Positions 6,197-7,317 of a stretch of DNA of 7,317 nt are shown one piece after another. The stretch is taken from positions 1 to 7,317 of the forward strand of contig JAYGDB010000089.1 of assembly GCA_046583095.1 (NCBI GenBank). The letters run 5' to 3'. Each line of letters opens with the position of its first letter. Positions within the stretch are counted from its first letter, which is position 1. This DNA is from JAJDAN01 sp046583095. Its GTDB lineage: Bacteria > Myxococcota_A > UBA9160 > UBA4427. The notes under the pieces are model-generated. The model had not been told where the DNA came from and ran no database searches. It worked only from the letters and a program-made list of their open reading frames with translations. The translations under genes were made by a program, and so were the position numbers.

Positions 6197-6967
6197 TCAA
6201 GTCAGACCCGAGATACCGCCATCGACCGGGATCAGAGCACCTGTCACGTACGAGCTGGCCCGGGAGGCGAGGTAGATTGCGACGCCGGCCATGTCATCAG
6301 GCTGGCCGATGCGCCGCATGGGATTCGACTTGGCGATAGCCTCGCCGAACGCCTCAAGAGTAGCAGCCATCATCTGACTCTGAAATGGCCCTGGCGCCAC
6401 CGCGTTCACAGTGATCTGTTTGGGAGCCAGGGTCTTCGCCAGGTGACGGGTGAGCATGTGGACCGCGGCCTTGCTGGACGAGTACGCCCAGGTGTCGAGC
6501 CCGGGGGTCTTGAGGCCGTCGATGGACCCGATGTTGATCACCCGGCCCGGGTCGTCCGGGCTTGCTCCCTTCTCCAGCAGCTCCGTGCAGGCTCGGGTCA
6601 AGAAAAACACGCTCTTGACATTGAGATCGAGGACGCGATCCCACGCCTTCGCGGGGAACGATTCGAAGTCTTCCCCCCAGTTCGCACCGGCGTTGTTCAC
6701 CAGGATGTCCAGCTGCGACTCGCGCTCGCCGATCTCACCCGCCAGCCGCAGACACTCCTCCTCGGAGGACAGGTTTGCCGGTAGCGAGACACAGGTTCCG
6801 ATCTTCGAGAGTTCTGCGGCAACCTCCTCGCAAACCTGCTGCTTGCGCGAGCTGATGTATACGCGGGCCCCGGCTTCCACGAAGCCCCGCGCGATCATCA
6901 AGCCGATCCCCCGGCTCCCCCCTGTAACGAGTGCGGTCTTGCCTTCGATCGAAAAGAGATCACTCAA
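6197..6967 (-). CDS. SDR-family NAD(P)-dependent oxidoreductase, RhlG/FabG-like
   Basis: A 256-residue classical short-chain dehydrogenase/reductase, of normal length. All hallmark elements are present: cofactor-binding TGGSRGIG at 15-22, NNAG at 91-94, and the catalytic tetrad Asn116, Ser148, Tyr162 and Lys166 (YSSSK). The C-terminus has PVDGGISGLT. Arg41 (ISSRKQ) after the second strand suggests NADP(H) preference. The overall pattern (FSIEGKTALVTGG, LDILVNNAGANWG, ARVINIGS-like) is close to Pseudomonas RhlG, a beta-ketoacyl reductase-type enzyme, more than to housekeeping FabG, but the substrate cannot be deduced. Start is TTG (complement of 6965-6967) with GAGG about 9 nt upstream; it yields the usual SDR N-terminus. 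The NYN gene follows on the same strand after 52 bp, and they may share a transcript. No fatty-acid or polyhydroxyalkanoate genes accompany it here. Confidence 0.92.
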   Translation of the reverse strand: MSDLFSIEGKTALVTGGSRGIGLMIARGFVEAGARVYISSRKQQVCEEVAAELSKIGTCVSLPANLSSEEECLRLAGEIGERESQLDILVNNAGANWGEDFESFPAKAWDRVLDLNVKSVFFLTRACTELLEKGASPDDPGRVINIGSIDGLKTPGLDTWAYSSSKAAVHMLTRHLAKTLAPKQITVNAVAPGPFQSQMMAATLEAFGEAIAKSNPMRRIGQPDDMAGVAIYLASRASSYVTGALIPVDGGISGLT

Positions 6968-7217
6968 CGTTCTCGTCCTCGGAGTCGGCGGCCTCGTGCA
7001 ATGCGGGGCGTCCAGGTTTGGTGGGTCTGGCTGCGTGAGTCACGTGGGATCGAGTTCTCACCCTGTAGGGCGGAGGGTAGCCTACCGGCCGAGTGCGAGA
7101 ACAGAGAGTCTCGATAGACCTCTTTCAACGTTTCGCCTTGGCGAGCCAGGCGGCTACAGAGCCACCCGCGAAGGCGACTACTTGACGACGCATCCGTATT
7201 CGTCGGAAGCTGTATGG
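6968..7217. promoter_or_regulatory. Divergent spacer with small palindromes upstream of dehydrogenase and secreted-protein gene
   Basis: This 250-bp gap separates two divergent genes and should contain both promoters. It holds two perfect odd palindromes, CGTGAGTCACG (7034-7044) and GGTAGCCTACC (7076-7086), their centres 42 bp apart; outer arms GTTCTC (7054-7059) and GAGAAC (7097-7102); and a bulged hairpin at 7134-7152 (CGCC-T-TGG / CCAGGCG, loop CGAG). These could be operators, but no known regulator consensus is matched. I see no convincing open frame or RNA gene in it. Confidence 0.4.
7100..7128 (-). promoter_or_regulatory. Weak candidate sigma-70-type promoter toward the dehydrogenase gene
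   Basis: On the minus strand TTGAAA (complement of 7123-7128, five of six matches to TTGACA) is followed after exactly 17 bp by TCTGTT (complement of 7100-7105, three of six matches to TATAAT). The spacer contains an imperfect palindrome, GAGTCT-CGAT-AGACCTC. It would give a leader of roughly 125-130 nt before the TTG start. The -10 is poor, so this is only a candidate. Confidence 0.2.
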
Positions 7218-7317
7218 GTGAACGCGCAATCCCCGTCGAGGCGAAGGAAGTGGAGTCGCTGGATTGCAGCAGCCCTGCTCGTGGCGTCCACGCCGGCCAT
7301 CGCTCAGGACCCGCCGG
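7218..7317 (+). CDS. N-terminus of a secreted protein with Sec signal peptide (truncated by window edge)
   Basis: A GTG at 7218 opens a frame that runs off the right edge. It encodes 33 residues: a basic n-region (NAQSPSRRRKWSR), a hydrophobic core (WIAAALLVAS) and a TPAIA-QDPP cleavage site, that is, a textbook signal peptidase I signal with A-x-A before Gln. GGAAG at 7205-7209 sits 8 nt upstream as ribosome-binding site. The ATG at 7214 is in a different frame whose product has no such structure, so it is rejected. The mature protein is missing, so no family can be given. Signal peptides of this form often precede outer-membrane or periplasmic proteins. Confidence 0.7.
   Translation, partial: MNAQSPSRRRKWSRWIAAALLVASTPAIAQDPP

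Noticed and set aside
1..7317. CRISPR arrays, tRNA or rRNA genes, insertion sequences
   Set aside because: No regularly spaced direct repeats, no tRNA cloverleaf or rRNA signature, no transposase and no terminal inverted repeats were seen on reading both strands.

Overview
The window is GC-rich with strongly GC-biased third codon positions, dense gene packing and frequent TTG/GTG starts. Together with the gene content (HupE/UreJ-type membrane protein, PpiC-type foldase, NYN-LOTUS protein, RhlG-like reductase, a selenoprotein) this points to a proteobacterial or myxococcotal (old deltaproteobacterial) genome, probably uncultured. The lineage is an inference and not secure.

Layout. At 2-118 (+) is the C-terminal tail of an unrecognised protein, convergent with an AI-2E/PerM-family permease (141-1163, -). 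A 105-bp divergent spacer then leads into a tight plus-strand block of four genes at 1269-5330: a membrane-anchored PpiC-type peptidyl-prolyl isomerase, a HupE/UreJ-family membrane protein (4-bp TTGA overlap), a two-domain protein with a thioredoxin-like CPTC module (17-bp gap), and a UGSC-family selenoprotein (4-bp ATGA overlap). Convergent to this block, on the minus strand, are an RhlG-like short-chain dehydrogenase (6197-6967) and a NYN-OST-HTH/LOTUS protein (5353-6144), separated by a 52-bp spacer that holds a perfect 8-bp hairpin. The right edge (7218-7317, +) is the start of a gene with a clear Sec signal peptide, divergent from the dehydrogenase across a 250-bp spacer rich in small palindromes.

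The main discovery is the selenoprotein. A conventional gene caller would split it into a 96-residue ORF ending at a TGA at 5088-5090 and a second small ORF from about 5112. The two are in the same frame, and the codons around the TGA read Asp-(UGA)-Gly-Ser-Cys-Thr-Ser-Cys, the hallmark of the UGSC selenoprotein family. Immediately downstream lies a bacterial SECIS-like hairpin with a perfect 7-bp stem and a 5-nt AGUGU loop. The full protein is 176 residues with selenocysteine at 97. The preceding gene, translationally coupled to it, starts with a thioredoxin-like domain. The simplest reading is a redox pair in which the CPTC protein services or shares electrons with the Sec/Cys centre. PpiC and HupE may be part of the same transcription unit. 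Their link to the redox pair is positional only.
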